Source of the DNA: Dokdonia pacifica
GTDB lineage: Bacteria > Bacteroidota > Bacteroidia > Flavobacteriales > Flavobacteriaceae
DNA: 64,000 bases
NCBI RefSeq assembly: GCF_900188275.1
Contig: NZ_FZNY01000002.1
Location: 434,001 to 498,000, forward strand
Reading direction: 5' to 3'
Positions 29,018-38,263 of the stretch are shown piece after piece. Under the pieces are notes generated by a model, which was not told the origin of the DNA, did not search any database, and saw only the letters and a program-made list of their open reading frames with translations. The translations under genes were made by a program, and so were the position numbers. Numbering within the stretch: position 1 is the stretch's first letter; every line of letters starts with the position of its first letter.

Positions 29018-29413
29018 ATGAAGCTATCAAAAGCACAAAAAATAGGAATAGGCATACTAACGTTTATGCCTATTCTTTGTTTTATAGGATATATTATTTC
29101 ATTCGTTTCCATATTTTTTGGTGCTTTTAGCCACCCATCTGATTTTGAATCTGATGTGCCTCCCGACACCTTTTTTGCAGGCTTTGGACTTGCAATGATA
29201 TTTATGATATTAATGCTCATTTTTGGACTTACGGCACTTATTATGCATCTCATACATGTAAGCAAAAACCAAAAACTTAAAAGTCAAAATAACGGGCAGT
29301 TAATATGGATTTTGATTATTATACTCGCAAACGGTATTGGTGGTATTGTATACTATTTTATGGAGATACTTCCAGATCCTAAAGAAGCATTAACACCATC
29401 TGAAGAAGGGTAA
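29018..29413 (+). CDS. small membrane protein with three hydrophobic segments
   Basis: The ATG at 29018 follows the clpC stop after one base, so translation may be coupled. The 131-residue product has three hydrophobic stretches: IGILTFMPILCFIGYIISFV, FGLAMIFMILMLIFGLTALI and LIWILIIILANGIGGIVYYF, with a cytosolic-looking acidic tail. No motif identifies a function. Because of its position it may be cotranscribed with clpC, but I know of no functional link. Confidence 0.7.
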   Translation: MKLSKAQKIGIGILTFMPILCFIGYIISFVSIFFGAFSHPSDFESDVPPDTFFAGFGLAMIFMILMLIFGLTALIMHLIHVSKNQKLKSQNNGQLIWILIIILANGIGGIVYYFMEILPDPKEALTPSEEG

Positions 29414-29488
29414 AATAGTTATCCGTTTTTAAATTCAATAATTTATTTTTTTGCATCTTTGCATCATAGAAATATAAGTCCCCCTCTT

Positions 29489-29869
29489 ATGTTGAAACAG
29501 TACGACTTAGACATATGTACAATGTCTATTTATGAGAATTATGTAATCAACCAGATCAAAGAAGGTGTTCATCTGGAAATAGATCATGTAGAATCTCTTG
29601 AAAAACTCATAAATAAACATATCAATTATCAACCTTTTGTATACATCTCCTTTCGTAAAAATTCATATTCATTTGATCCTCTAGTTCATCATAGTATCAA
29701 TAATATTAAGAATTTAAAAACTTTTATCATTATTACTGATGATAAAGCAAAACTAAATATTGTTGAATTTGAAAAACGATTTTCTGAAAAAAACTTACTC
29801 GTAGTAGAAAGTCTTGATGAGGCAATTTCCTGTGTTAATGAAATTTTCAATAAAGTAAAATCTGCTTAA
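29489..29869 (+). CDS. SpoIIAA-like (STAS-type) small protein, paralogue 1
   Basis: A 126-residue soluble alpha/beta protein. It aligns by eye with the product at 30040: VINQIKEGVHLEIDHVESLE against IAEMKEGITFDINYNTEFLK, FVYISFRKNSYSFDPLVHHS against YGYISNRIHSYSVNPTVYID, and EFEKRFSEKNLLVVESLDEA against NIERQFFEHPFEVFSTLEQA. The pattern fits the SpoIIAA-like family common in Flavobacteriia; function is unknown. ATG 29489 is preferred over TTG 29459 because homology to the paralogue starts later. Confidence 0.72.
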   Translation: MLKQYDLDICTMSIYENYVINQIKEGVHLEIDHVESLEKLINKHINYQPFVYISFRKNSYSFDPLVHHSINNIKNLKTFIIITDDKAKLNIVEFEKRFSEKNLLVVESLDEAISCVNEIFNKVKSA

Positions 29870-30039
29870 AATTTCATAGTTATTTAAGCACATTACATAC
29901 AAAAACTAACAACCATTAGCTAAAAAATAATGATATGTAATTGATTACTAATCTTCTGAAAAATTGATTTGATTTTTAATTTATTTTACACGAGATTAGC
30001 GATAAATTAAGTTGTTAACCCCCCTAACGAATAACAAAT

Positions 30040-30411
30040 TTGAATACTATCGAAACCGATTTTGACTTTGGAAAAGTCAAAATACAAGATGATATTGTGA
30101 TTGCCGAAATGAAAGAAGGCATTACTTTTGACATCAACTATAACACTGAGTTTCTAAAATTTTGTAAAGACCATTTTAAAGGAAAAACCTACGGTTATAT
30201 TTCAAACAGAATACATTCCTATTCAGTAAATCCAACAGTATATATTGATACCGCAAAAAACTCCAACATACGAGCAATTGCAGTAGTATCTTCAGATCCT
30301 ATAAACAAAGGAAATGCTAATATAGAACGTCAATTCTTTGAGCACCCTTTTGAAGTTTTTAGCACTTTAGAGCAAGCAATTGCATGGATGAACGAAACTT
30401 TATCTAACTGA
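30040..30411 (+). CDS. SpoIIAA-like (STAS-type) small protein, paralogue 2
   Basis: The 123-residue product is a clear paralogue of the one encoded 170 bases upstream, roughly 30% identical by eye over the whole length. The start codon is TTG 30040; no ATG lies in frame nearby. Secondary structure looks alternating beta/alpha, as in STAS or SpoIIAA folds, which in other contexts act as regulatory switches. The phosphorylated Ser of classical anti-anti-sigma factors is not obvious. Its 3' end overlaps the end of convergent hutH by 8 bases. Confidence 0.72.
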   Translation: MNTIETDFDFGKVKIQDDIVIAEMKEGITFDINYNTEFLKFCKDHFKGKTYGYISNRIHSYSVNPTVYIDTAKNSNIRAIAVVSSDPINKGNANIERQFFEHPFEVFSTLEQAIAWMNETLSN

Positions 30412-31915
30412 ATAACACTTCAGTATCTACTTGAATAGAATTCATAAATTCCTTTGTTTTATGAATATCTGTAGAGAACACCCTATCTTTTGTTGCAAAA
30501 GGAACTTCTGTTCTATATGCATTAATCATTGATTCTAGAAAAGGAGAGGTCTTTGAAGGTGCTCTAAAATGTAGTGCTTGTGATGCATTAAGTAATTCTA
30601 TAGCTAGAATTGTTTCTATATTTTCTACTACTTTGTAGAGCTTTGTTGCTGCATTTGCTCCCATACTTACGTGATCTTCTTGGCCATTTGATGAAACAAT
30701 AGAATCTACACTTGCTGGTGTTGCCAATTGTTTATTTTGACTCACAATACTAGCAGCAGTATATTGAGGAATCATCATTCCGCTATGAAGTCCTGGATTA
30801 TCAACTAAGAAAGGAGGTAAATCACGAAGACCACTAATAAGCTGGTAAGTTCTTCGTTCACTGATGCTTCCTATTTCTGACATAGCAATCGCTAGAAAAT
30901 CTAACGCTAGTGCCAAAGGTTGTCCATGAAAGTTACCACCACTTATAATTTTGTCTTCTACAGCAAAAATATTAGGGTTATCAGTAACACTATTCATTTC
31001 TGTTTTAAATGTATTAGATGCATATAAAATGGCATCTTTAGTAGCTCCATGTACCTGAGGAATACATCTAAATGAATATGGGTCTTGTACGTTTTCTTTT
31101 TCTGTTTTTGCAATCTCACTATCGGCTAGGAATTCTTGTACACGCTCGGCAGTCTTAATTTGCCCTCTATGTGGTCGTACATAATGTACCAAAGGATCAA
31201 ATGGAGAGAGGTTACAATTAAAAGCATCTATAGAGATGGCTCCAATCATATCTGCCAGATATGACAGTTTATGGCATTTCAAAAGTGCATCTAATCCATA
31301 AGCTACCATAAACTGAGTCCCGTTTAGTAGAGCTAAACCTTCTTTAGATTTTAACTTTATAGGACTTAATTGATGTCTTTCTAATACCGCTTTCGCGAAA
31401 GCGGGCTCATCGCCCTCCCATACCATTCCTTCTCCAATTAACGGTAAGGATAAATGTGCTAAGGGAGCAAGGTCTCCACTAGCTCCTAATGACCCTTGTG
31501 TATAAATCACAGGAAGAATATCTAGATTATAAAAATCAATAAGACGCTCTACCGTATCTATGTGCACGCCACTATGACCGTAACTTAATGATTGTACTTT
31601 TAATAAAATCATCAACTTTACAATAGACTTAGGTACATAGTCACCAGTTCCACATGCATGCGAACGCATTAAATTTTCTTGTAACTGCGTAAGGTGTTCA
31701 TTTTTTATAGCAACATTACATAAACTACCAAAACCCGTATTAATACCATAAAAGGGTTTAGAGTTTCCTTCTATCTTCTTATCTAAATAAGCTCTAGATG
31801 CATTAATATTATGACGACTTTCTTCGCTTAACGCAAGGAGTTTGTTTTCTTGTAGAATCGTAGAAATTGTAGCCAGATCTAGGATTGCACTACTTATGTA
31901 ATGAGTATCTCGCAT
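30404..31915 (-). CDS. hutH: histidine ammonia-lyase
   Basis: HutH converts L-histidine to urocanate and ammonia, the first step of histidine degradation. The MIO cofactor triad is in GSLGASGDLAPLAHLSL (ASG near residue 145), and the active-site Tyr/Gly region GINTGFGSL near 60 and SGGNFHGQP near 325 are present. At 503 residues it is normal. A copy of the iterated palindrome is read in frame as PAFAKAVL (about 172-176), in a loop after GEGMVWEGDE. Other hut genes are not adjacent. Tyrosine ammonia-lyase relatives share these motifs, so specificity is by family likelihood. Confidence 0.92.
   Translation of the reverse strand: MRDTHYISSAILDLATISTILQENKLLALSEESRHNINASRAYLDKKIEGNSKPFYGINTGFGSLCNVAIKNEHLTQLQENLMRSHACGTGDYVPKSIVKLMILLKVQSLSYGHSGVHIDTVERLIDFYNLDILPVIYTQGSLGASGDLAPLAHLSLPLIGEGMVWEGDEPAFAKAVLERHQLSPIKLKSKEGLALLNGTQFMVAYGLDALLKCHKLSYLADMIGAISIDAFNCNLSPFDPLVHYVRPHRGQIKTAERVQEFLADSEIAKTEKENVQDPYSFRCIPQVHGATKDAILYASNTFKTEMNSVTDNPNIFAVEDKIISGGNFHGQPLALALDFLAIAMSEIGSISERRTYQLISGLRDLPPFLVDNPGLHSGMMIPQYTAASIVSQNKQLATPASVDSIVSSNGQEDHVSMGANAATKLYKVVENIETILAIELLNASQALHFRAPSKTSPFLESMINAYRTEVPFATKDRVFSTDIHKTKEFMNSIQVDTEVLFS
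31387..31404. repeat. iterated palindrome inside hutH
   Basis: CCGCTTTCGCGAAAGCGG, an 18-bp perfect palindrome encoding AFAKA on the minus strand. Confidence 0.85.
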
Positions 31916-32014
31916 AAAAAAGATTAGGTTTTAAAAGCATTGCAATTACGTAAAAATAAATAGCAATTACTAGTCGTTAAACAAAGTTATGTAACACACT
32001 CATATACAGCTATA

Positions 32015-32045
32015 TAAAAAAAGCGATTACGTTGTAGTAATCGCT
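32015..32045 (-). terminator. intrinsic terminator of the amidohydrolase operon
   Basis: Read on the minus strand, AGCGATTAC / GTAATCGCT form a perfect 9-bp stem with a 6-base loop followed by a T7 run. It lies 27 bases after the stop of the downstream amidohydrolase gene. Confidence 0.85.
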
Positions 32046-32071
32046 CTTAAAATTAAGCTATTATGTAGCTG

Positions 32072-33370
32072 TTATTTCTTGATTTCTACTTTTTTAGCAT
32101 AACGCTTCCAAAGCCTTGTTTGATGTGTTTCTAAACTTATATCTCTACCTTGAATAAATGCTCTTGACACTTGGTTTCCTCTCATATCTAGTGCATTTCC
32201 TTCACTTATAAACAGTGTGGCATCTTTACCTACTTCTAGTGTTCCAGCAGTAGTCTCTACTCCTAGTATCTTTGCAGCATTCTCTGTAATGAGTTGTAAT
32301 GCATCTGCGTCACTCATTCCAAACTGCGTTACTTGTCCTGCATAAAATGGAAGGTTACGCACTTGCCAGTATTCTCCATCATATCCTAACGTTACAAGTA
32401 CGCCTGCATCTGTTAGTAATTTAGGAAGTTTATAAGGTAAGTCATAATCATGATCATCCATAGCTGGTAAGTCCTGTACTCTTTGTAAAACCACAGAAAT
32501 ATTGTTTGCCTTTAGCTCGGCAGCTACTTTGTAAGACTGGTAACCTCCCACAAGAATAACATGTTCAATATTCATTTCGTTTTTAAAGGCGATGACATCC
32601 CGTATTTGACGTTCATCATTAGCACTTATAAATAAGCGTTGACTCCCATCAAAAACACCTTTCATCGCTTCAAAAGGAAGGTTTACATCACTAGTTCCTT
32701 TTGCGTATGCTTTTGCATTATTCATAAAGGTTTTTAGTTCGTCGATATCTTTTGGATAGTTTTTGTTTGCTTTAAATCCAGGATCTTCGCCTAACCACCA
32801 TCTTCCTCTAGTCATACTAGATGGCCAGTTTACATAAATACCATCATCTGCTTTTACAGCTGCATCTTCCCAATTCCATGCATCTAATTGTACCACAGAA
32901 GAAGTTCCTGAAATTCGACCACCTAATGGACGTATTTGTGCCATCAGCACCCCATTAGGTCGCATACTTTCTACCACTTTAGATTCTGCATTATACGCTA
33001 TTAAAGAACGTACATGCGGAATCATATTTCCAATTTCATCATCGTCATTAGAAGGGCGTACAGCGCCTACTTCTACGAGTCCCAATGTAGTATTGGTTGC
33101 TATAAATCCTGGGTACACATGTTTTCCTTGTGCATTGATTACAGTACCACGTTGTCCTATCTTAGTAGTTGCGGCATCTGCACATACAGTAATTTTACCA
33201 TTTTCAATGATCAAGATGGCATTATCGATCACAGTCCCATTTCCTATATGCGCTGTAGCTCCTACAATAGTATATACTTCTGTTTGAGCAGGCGCTGGAG
33301 TTTGTTGTCCTATTACTACCGAAGCGATCAATACGAACGCTATCGTTATATATTTTGTTAGTGCTCTCAT
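32072..33370 (-). CDS. secreted amidohydrolase-family protein with degenerate metal site
   Basis: The signal peptide (RALTKYITIAFVLIASVVIG) supports the ATG at 33370 rather than the one ten codons upstream. The remaining ~410 residues follow the amidohydrolase fold used by imidazolonepropionase-like enzymes: small beta domain (AILIENGKITVCADAA), TIM barrel, and C-terminal AAKILGVETTAGTLEVGKDA. The first metal motif, normally HxH after the YPGF(I/V)D turn, reads GKHVYPGFIATNTTLG, so both histidines are missing. Catalysis is therefore doubtful. The gene starts four bases after the stop of a larger paralogue and is surely in the same operon. Confidence 0.85.
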   Translation of the reverse strand: MRALTKYITIAFVLIASVVIGQQTPAPAQTEVYTIVGATAHIGNGTVIDNAILIIENGKITVCADAATTKIGQRGTVINAQGKHVYPGFIATNTTLGLVEVGAVRPSNDDDEIGNMIPHVRSLIAYNAESKVVESMRPNGVLMAQIRPLGGRISGTSSVVQLDAWNWEDAAVKADDGIYVNWPSSMTRGRWWLGEDPGFKANKNYPKDIDELKTFMNNAKAYAKGTSDVNLPFEAMKGVFDGSQRLFISANDERQIRDVIAFKNEMNIEHVILVGGYQSYKVAAELKANNISVVLQRVQDLPAMDDHDYDLPYKLPKLLTDAGVLVTLGYDGEYWQVRNLPFYAGQVTQFGMSDADALQLITENAAKILGVETTAGTLEVGKDATLFISEGNALDMRGNQVSRAFIQGRDISLETHQTRLWKRYAKKVEIKK

Positions 33371-33374
33371 AATA

Positions 33375-36341
33375 TTAATGTATCGTTTCTGTAGTGTCAC
33401 AATGTAAACGCTGTTTTTCTTTACTCTTTGCAGGTTGCGTTTTTAAACCTTTCTTCTTTTCAGCTAGCATCATCTCAATTAATTTGCTCTTTTCTGCTTT
33501 TACATCTTTACGTAATTGCAAATCTCTATTGATATCAAAGTAAACGGTTCCTTCAATAATGGTTTGTTCTGCTTTTGCTTTGATAGATAATGGATGATCT
33601 GACCATACGACTACATCTCCATCTTTACCTACTTTAATACTTCCTGTACGATCATCTAAATGAAGTAGTTTTGCAGGGTTTAATGTCACCATTTTCCATG
33701 CATCTTCTTCAGAGATTCCTCCGTACTTTACAATTTTACCTGCTTCTTGATTTAAACGTCTTGACATCTCTCCATCATCACTATTAATAGCGACAACTAC
33801 TCCTGCATTATGCATAATAGCTGCATTATAAGGAATAGCATCATTTACTTCATACTTATATGCCCACCAATCTGAGAATGTAGATCCTCCTACACCATGT
33901 GCCGCCATTTTATCGGCTACTTTATACCCTTCTAAGATGTGTGTAAATGTGTTAATTCTAAAATTAAAACGATCTGCTACTTTCATAAGCATATTAATTT
34001 CACTCTGTACATATGAGTGACAAGAGATATAACGCTCTTCATTAAGAATATCTACCACAGTTTCCATTTCTTCATCAAAACGGTATGGTTTTCCGCTATT
34101 CTTTTGTGCTTCATATTCTTTAGCTCTTGTAAAATAGTCTACAAATACTTGCTCTACTCCCATACGTGTTTGTGGGAAACGACTAAAACTTTGCCAGTTA
34201 GATTGTTTTACGTTTTCTCCAAGTGCAAACTTGATAAACTTCTTGTCTTCTAAAAGCATCTCATCTATAGAAGCACCCCATTTTAATTTCATTACAGCTG
34301 ACTGCCCTCCTATTGGATTTGCCGATCCGTGTAATAATTGGATAGAAGTTACACCTCCTGCTAAGTTTCTATAAATATCACTATCATCAGGGTTAATCAC
34401 ATCAGACATACGAACTTCGGCTGTTGAGTTATGTCCTGCTTCATTAATCGCAAAAGCAGCAATATGTGAATGCTCATCTATAATTCCAGAAGTAACGTGC
34501 TTACCTGTACCATCTATAACTCTAGCTCTACCAGCGGAAAGGTTCTTCCCTACTTTGCTAATCTTACCGTCTTTAATTAATACATCTGTATTTTCTAAAA
34601 CCCCATCGGCTTCATTGGTCCAAACTGTCGCATTTTTAATTAAAATATCTTCTTGATTGGGTTGTTGTTCAAATCCAAAGGCAATGTTAGGATAGGTCAT
34701 TGACATGATTACCGGAGCTTTATCATCATCCTTTTTCTTATCCTTTCCTTTTTTATCATCTTCAGCGGCTACTCTTGCAGCACTTACAGATTCTTCATCA
34801 CCATTAGGCAATACTGCTTTTCCAGTAAATCGATCATTGATCACTTGACCTACAAGGCGTACAAATTTATTCCCTCTTCCTGGGAAGGTTAGGTTTACCC
34901 AGCCGTTTGCATATTTACCTTCGCTCTTTATATCATCATCACCATCTTTAAGTATAAATCCTGCTTTTCCTCCTGTAGAGTTTTTTACTGCAAGTGTATA
35001 TGAAGTACCAGCCATACGCATAGTATACGTACCATCAATATCTACAGTATTCATATCTTTTACGACTGTTTTCTGTCCTTGAACCCAGTGTTCATATAAT
35101 TTGGTTTTAGCTTCAAAAAGCTCACCAGAAGTAATCATAAAATTTGCCCAAGCACCACTTTTTAAACTTCCTATCTCATTACTCTTTCCGAGTAATTGTG
35201 CAGGAACAGTTGTCAAGGCAGCTAATGCTTTTTCTTTTGAAAGTCCATGTTTAATAGCTTTCATTAATTGCCCTTTAAACTCTTTTGGTGATTTTAACTT
35301 AAAAGTAGTCAGGGCAAAAGGAATTCCGTTGGTTTCAAACTGCTTAGGATTGGTAGGAGCTTGATTCCAGTGACGCATATCTGCTAAGTCTATATATGCT
35401 GCAGCATATGGATCTTCTACATCATAGGCATTTGGGAAATCTAACGGAAGAATAAAAGTTCTATTTAATTTTTTAATATCTGCAATTCGTTTGTACTCAT
35501 TGCCACCAGCAACAATGACATAATTCAATCCAAATTGATCGCCTATTCCGTCAATACGTATGGCATCATACACATCATCGCCTTCAAAGAATTGTGGCAG
35601 TGATTTATTTCGCGTAAGCGCTTCCAAAGAAAGATCCTTTGTATTTACATTTCCTTTTTCATACCAATCTAAATCGTGATGTAACTGACGCATTAAAGAC
35701 ATTGCACCCATTTTTGAAGTTGGGTAAGATTGTCTTGAGGTATTACTTTTATCAAAAGAGAAGTATTGTGCAATATTTTGATCAAGCACTCTATTTGCTG
35801 TATTGCCTTCTGAATTAAGAGCGATTAATGCTCCAGTACCTCTTGCAATTCCATCATGTTGATGTGTTGCAACAACTGCAAACCCAGCTTCGATGTATGC
35901 TTTTGCATCTTTACTACTGTATTCAAAATCATCTATTCCTTGTACTTCTGAACGGATATGGTCATTCCAATAATACCCCTCTCGAGTATTGTCATATTGA
36001 GACCCACGACCGCCACCGCCAGCTCGTTTTGGTTTTTTAATACCAAAATTGGTATACATATCTATAAAAGAAGGGTAAATATGCTTTCCAGACAGATCCA
36101 CAGTAATTGCATTTGCAGGGACTGAAACTGATTTTCCTACACGCACTACTTTTCCATCCTGAACGACTAGTGTTCCGTTTTTGATGGTTTCTGTAGGTGA
36201 AGTGTGAATGGTAGCATTTGTGAAGACTGTGTAATTTTCATTTTTAGACTTTACACCGTCATTGGCAGGGAAATAGTCTTGCCCGTACATAACGAACGAA
36301 CAAAAAACTAATCCTGCTAAGAGGATTTTTTTTAGAAACAT
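33375..36341 (-). CDS. secreted tandem amidohydrolase
   Basis: The 988-residue exported protein (FLKKILLAGLVFCSFVMYGQ signal) holds two amidohydrolase-like halves. The N-terminal half (about 35-430) has GKHIYPSFIDMYTNFGIKKP, lacking the HxH motif. A linker of about 130 residues contains a charged Lys/Asp tract near 535. The C-terminal half (about 560-960) has the intact GIIDEHSHIAAF, a His in TFTHILEGYKVADKMAAHG and AINSDDGEMSRRLNQEA, as in active metal-dependent hydrolases. It probably acts in the periplasm or at the surface on a cyclic amide or peptide-like substrate. It is first gene of a two-gene operon. Confidence 0.87.
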   Translation of the reverse strand: MFLKKILLAGLVFCSFVMYGQDYFPANDGVKSKNENYTVFTNATIHTSPTETIKNGTLVVQDGKVVRVGKSVSVPANAITVDLSGKHIYPSFIDMYTNFGIKKPKRAGGGGRGSQYDNTREGYYWNDHIRSEVQGIDDFEYSSKDAKAYIEAGFAVVATHQHDGIARGTGALIALNSEGNTANRVLDQNIAQYFSFDKSNTSRQSYPTSKMGAMSLMRQLHHDLDWYEKGNVNTKDLSLEALTRNKSLPQFFEGDDVYDAIRIDGIGDQFGLNYVIVAGGNEYKRIADIKKLNRTFILPLDFPNAYDVEDPYAAAYIDLADMRHWNQAPTNPKQFETNGIPFALTTFKLKSPKEFKGQLMKAIKHGLSKEKALAALTTVPAQLLGKSNEIGSLKSGAWANFMITSGELFEAKTKLYEHWVQGQKTVVKDMNTVDIDGTYTMRMAGTSYTLAVKNSTGGKAGFILKDGDDDIKSEGKYANGWVNLTFPGRGNKFVRLVGQVINDRFTGKAVLPNGDEESVSAARVAAEDDKKGKDKKKDDDKAPVIMSMTYPNIAFGFEQQPNQEDILIKNATVWTNEADGVLENTDVLIKDGKISKVGKNLSAGRARVIDGTGKHVTSGIIDEHSHIAAFAINEAGHNSTAEVRMSDVINPDDSDIYRNLAGGVTSIQLLHGSANPIGGQSAVMKLKWGASIDEMLLEDKKFIKFALGENVKQSNWQSFSRFPQTRMGVEQVFVDYFTRAKEYEAQKNSGKPYRFDEEMETVVDILNEERYISCHSYVQSEINMLMKVADRFNFRINTFTHILEGYKVADKMAAHGVGGSTFSDWWAYKYEVNDAIPYNAAIMHNAGVVVAINSDDGEMSRRLNQEAGKIVKYGGISEEDAWKMVTLNPAKLLHLDDRTGSIKVGKDGDVVVWSDHPLSIKAKAEQTIIEGTVYFDINRDLQLRKDVKAEKSKLIEMMLAEKKKGLKTQPAKSKEKQRLHCDTTETIH

Positions 36342-36464
36342 AGTATTTAGTGATTATTTAGTCTTTAAAGATACGTGCATCCGTAGGGCTCAGCCTTGTT
36401 AATTAAGAGTTTTTTAACATCAAATACATCGCGATGAATCGACAATATCTTGTGGTACTAAAAA

Positions 36465-36572
36465 ATGTATGAAATGATGATGGGGAAACAAAATGATCGC
36501 ATTGTAATACACACGCCTACTGAAAAAGAAATTCAGTACTATGAGAAGATAAAAAAGTTAACAAAAGACTAA
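36465..36572 (+). CDS. 35-residue hypothetical peptide
   Basis: ATG 36465 opens a frame ending at TAA 36570. The product is charged and helical-looking (QNDRIVIHTPTEKEIQYYEK then IKKLTKD), with codon use like that of neighbours. It overlaps the convergent membrane micro-gene by four bases. Small size keeps confidence modest. Confidence 0.4.
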   Translation: MYEMMMGKQNDRIVIHTPTEKEIQYYEKIKKLTKD

Positions 36573-36709
36573 AATTGCTTTCTTGCCTTTTTATTTCTAC
36601 TACTTCTAAAGTTACGGCTACCTTTTGTTATGTAACTAACTAATGTCATAGCTACAGAGACTAATATAACTGCAATGATTATCTCGTATGCTTCACTTGG
36701 TAAATTCAT
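36569..36709 (-). CDS. 46-residue single-pass membrane micro-protein
   Basis: The minus strand from ATG 36709 encodes NLPSEAYEIIIAVILVSVAM then TLVSYITKG and a basic tail SRNFRSSRNKKARKQF. One hydrophobic helix followed by a strongly positive tail obeys the positive-inside rule, which argues for a real inner-membrane peptide. It lies downstream of the DUF3810 gene on the same strand, with a 64-bp gap. Function unknown. Confidence 0.55.
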   Translation of the reverse strand: MNLPSEAYEIIIAVILVSVAMTLVSYITKGSRNFRSSRNKKARKQF

Positions 36710-36773
36710 ACTTTAAATATACAAAAATATACTGACATCTTCAGGAAATAGTTATCTGAGTAACGATAACTTA

Positions 36774-37850
36774 TTATAAAGCCGAAGGAAAAGATTTATT
36801 ATAGTTTACTAATAAAGCAACCATATAGCTATAGCTTTTGATTCCTGCTGGTTGATTATTTGCTTTTAAATAATTACTATAAAACAGCTTAAATACAGGT
36901 TCTAATGGATTGTCCATTTCATTCCAAAAATCACTGGCTTCTTTATAGTTTTTAAAAATACCGGGATGGATTTGATCGCGTAGTTCTTCTGCTAGCTCGC
37001 TATCGCGGCGAAAAACATCATTGAAGCAATACCGTAGGGCGAAGATGCTTCCTGCATATTGAAAATAGGCATTCTCATTATTAATACTCGCTAAAACGCC
37101 TACGAAATTGGCTTCATTTTCTTTGGCATAACCTAATTGATGGGCTTGCTCATGACAACTAATTACCGCATGCCTATAATTAGGAACGAGGCCATTAATT
37201 TGTGCTTCGTTGGTAATAGGATTTAGATACCCGCTATAGCCCATTACCGAAAGTGGGTAACTCAATAGAGAGACTTTAATACTTTTAGGAGGATAATCTA
37301 ATGTTGGGAATTGAGATTGTAATGCGCCATAGCCATGTACCGTTTGATCAAAAATCTCCGACTGTGATAAAGGTACCGTTACTTTTATAGTATCATTGGC
37401 TGCGAGCTGACTATGAAGTGCATTGCTTTTTGCGATGAGTTTCTGGGTGAGTGTTACTAATTCTTCTGTGGTATATTCACTCTCTATACCTAATGATTCG
37501 TGTAATGGAAGTCGGTAATAATTCATTCCCCATAACAAATGAAACGCCCCATAAACTATAGAAGCTATAGCTAACGTGCGAACTGCAAAAGATTTCCAAG
37601 TACGGAAACGCCTTTTAAATAAAAGTACAATCTCTCTGAGTATGATCACAATTAATGTAGCATACATCAGATCTCCAAATGAAAATGGCAACCACCCAAA
37701 TACATACCGAAATCCTTTTGAGATAATAGGATACAACCCATTACTATAATAATTTTCTATAAAGTCAGGAAATAATGCCAGTATACGCACAACACCCATC
37801 TGAACAAATAAGAAAAGACCAATAATAAGGAGCGTGCGATTTTTTTTCAT
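36774..37850 (-). CDS. DUF3810 domain membrane protein with zincin motif
   Basis: The DUF3810 family is recognised by FPDFIENYYSNGLYPIISKG followed by FGWLPFSFGDLMY. The 358-residue protein has three N-terminal hydrophobic segments (about 5-22, 48-70, 85-105) and a periplasmic or cytosolic domain with VISCHEQAHQLGYAKENEAN, an HExxH-type zinc site followed by a Glu-containing EAN, so it is probably a membrane metallopeptidase. ATG 37850 is preferred because the upstream 22 codons look like non-coding Phe-rich sequence. It is a single gene with a 413-bp gap upstream. Confidence 0.87.
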   Translation of the reverse strand: MKKNRTLLIIGLFLFVQMGVVRILALFPDFIENYYSNGLYPIISKGFRYVFGWLPFSFGDLMYATLIVIILREIVLLFKRRFRTWKSFAVRTLAIASIVYGAFHLLWGMNYYRLPLHESLGIESEYTTEELVTLTQKLIAKSNALHSQLAANDTIKVTVPLSQSEIFDQTVHGYGALQSQFPTLDYPPKSIKVSLLSYPLSVMGYSGYLNPITNEAQINGLVPNYRHAVISCHEQAHQLGYAKENEANFVGVLASINNENAYFQYAGSIFALRYCFNDVFRRDSELAEELRDQIHPGIFKNYKEASDFWNEMDNPLEPVFKLFYSNYLKANNQPAGIKSYSYMVALLVNYNKSFPSAL

Positions 37851-38030
37851 TGTGATAAAAGTAAGGAAAAGGAATTTGAAATTGAAGTCAAAACTGAAAA
37901 TGAAAATAAACAGCATTTTAAATTTTAACCTGTTTCAAGTTCAAGGTTTCAGGTGATAAGTGAGGAAGTATAATAGTATGGTACTCTTAAATAAAAACGC
38001 TATATCACTCCTTTACTATTTCTTTTTACG

Positions 38031-38044
38031 CTTTCGCGAAAGCA
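38031..38044. repeat. iterated palindrome, intergenic copy
   Basis: Exact GCTTTCGCGAAAGC, 181 bases upstream of the DUF3810 start and about 110 bases before attC-like site C. Confidence 0.85.
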
Positions 38045-38150
38045 TACGATTATCTGTTATCTTCTTTTAGAGTCTTTACGACTCTTGAGGCAATTACACT
38101 TCTTGACAATTGATACATTTCATGTAATTATAAACAAACGTTGATAACAG

Positions 38151-38248
38151 ATACACAACAATGACGTGATGCCTAAAAACAGCTATAAATGTGAGTGTTA
38201 TATGTTTTTATAGTATTTTAGGTGATGATATACACTAGTTGTGTGTAA
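38151..38248. repeat. attC-like imperfect hairpin, site C
   Basis: Outer arms ACACAAC (38153) and GTTGTGT (38238) are complementary. Inner arms CCTAAAAACAGCTATAAA (38172) and TTTTTATAGTATTTTAGG (38205) pair with small bulges. It stands at the left end of a row of single-gene units. Confidence 0.6.
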
Positions 38249-38263
38249 TTAAATAAAAAAATC

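Larger units (their letters stand above)
36342..36773. other. 432-bp intergenic region with two micro-genes
   Basis: The region holds the promoter of the amidohydrolase operon near 36342-36400 and two convergent short reading frames described separately (36465-36572 + and 36569-36709 -). Confidence 0.5.
37851..38263. other. 413-bp intergenic region with palindrome and attC-like site
   Basis: It contains a copy of the iterated palindrome (38031-38044) and the first attC-like site of the cassette block (38151-38248). Apart from these and promoter space for the DUF3810 gene, I see no coding potential. Confidence 0.5.
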
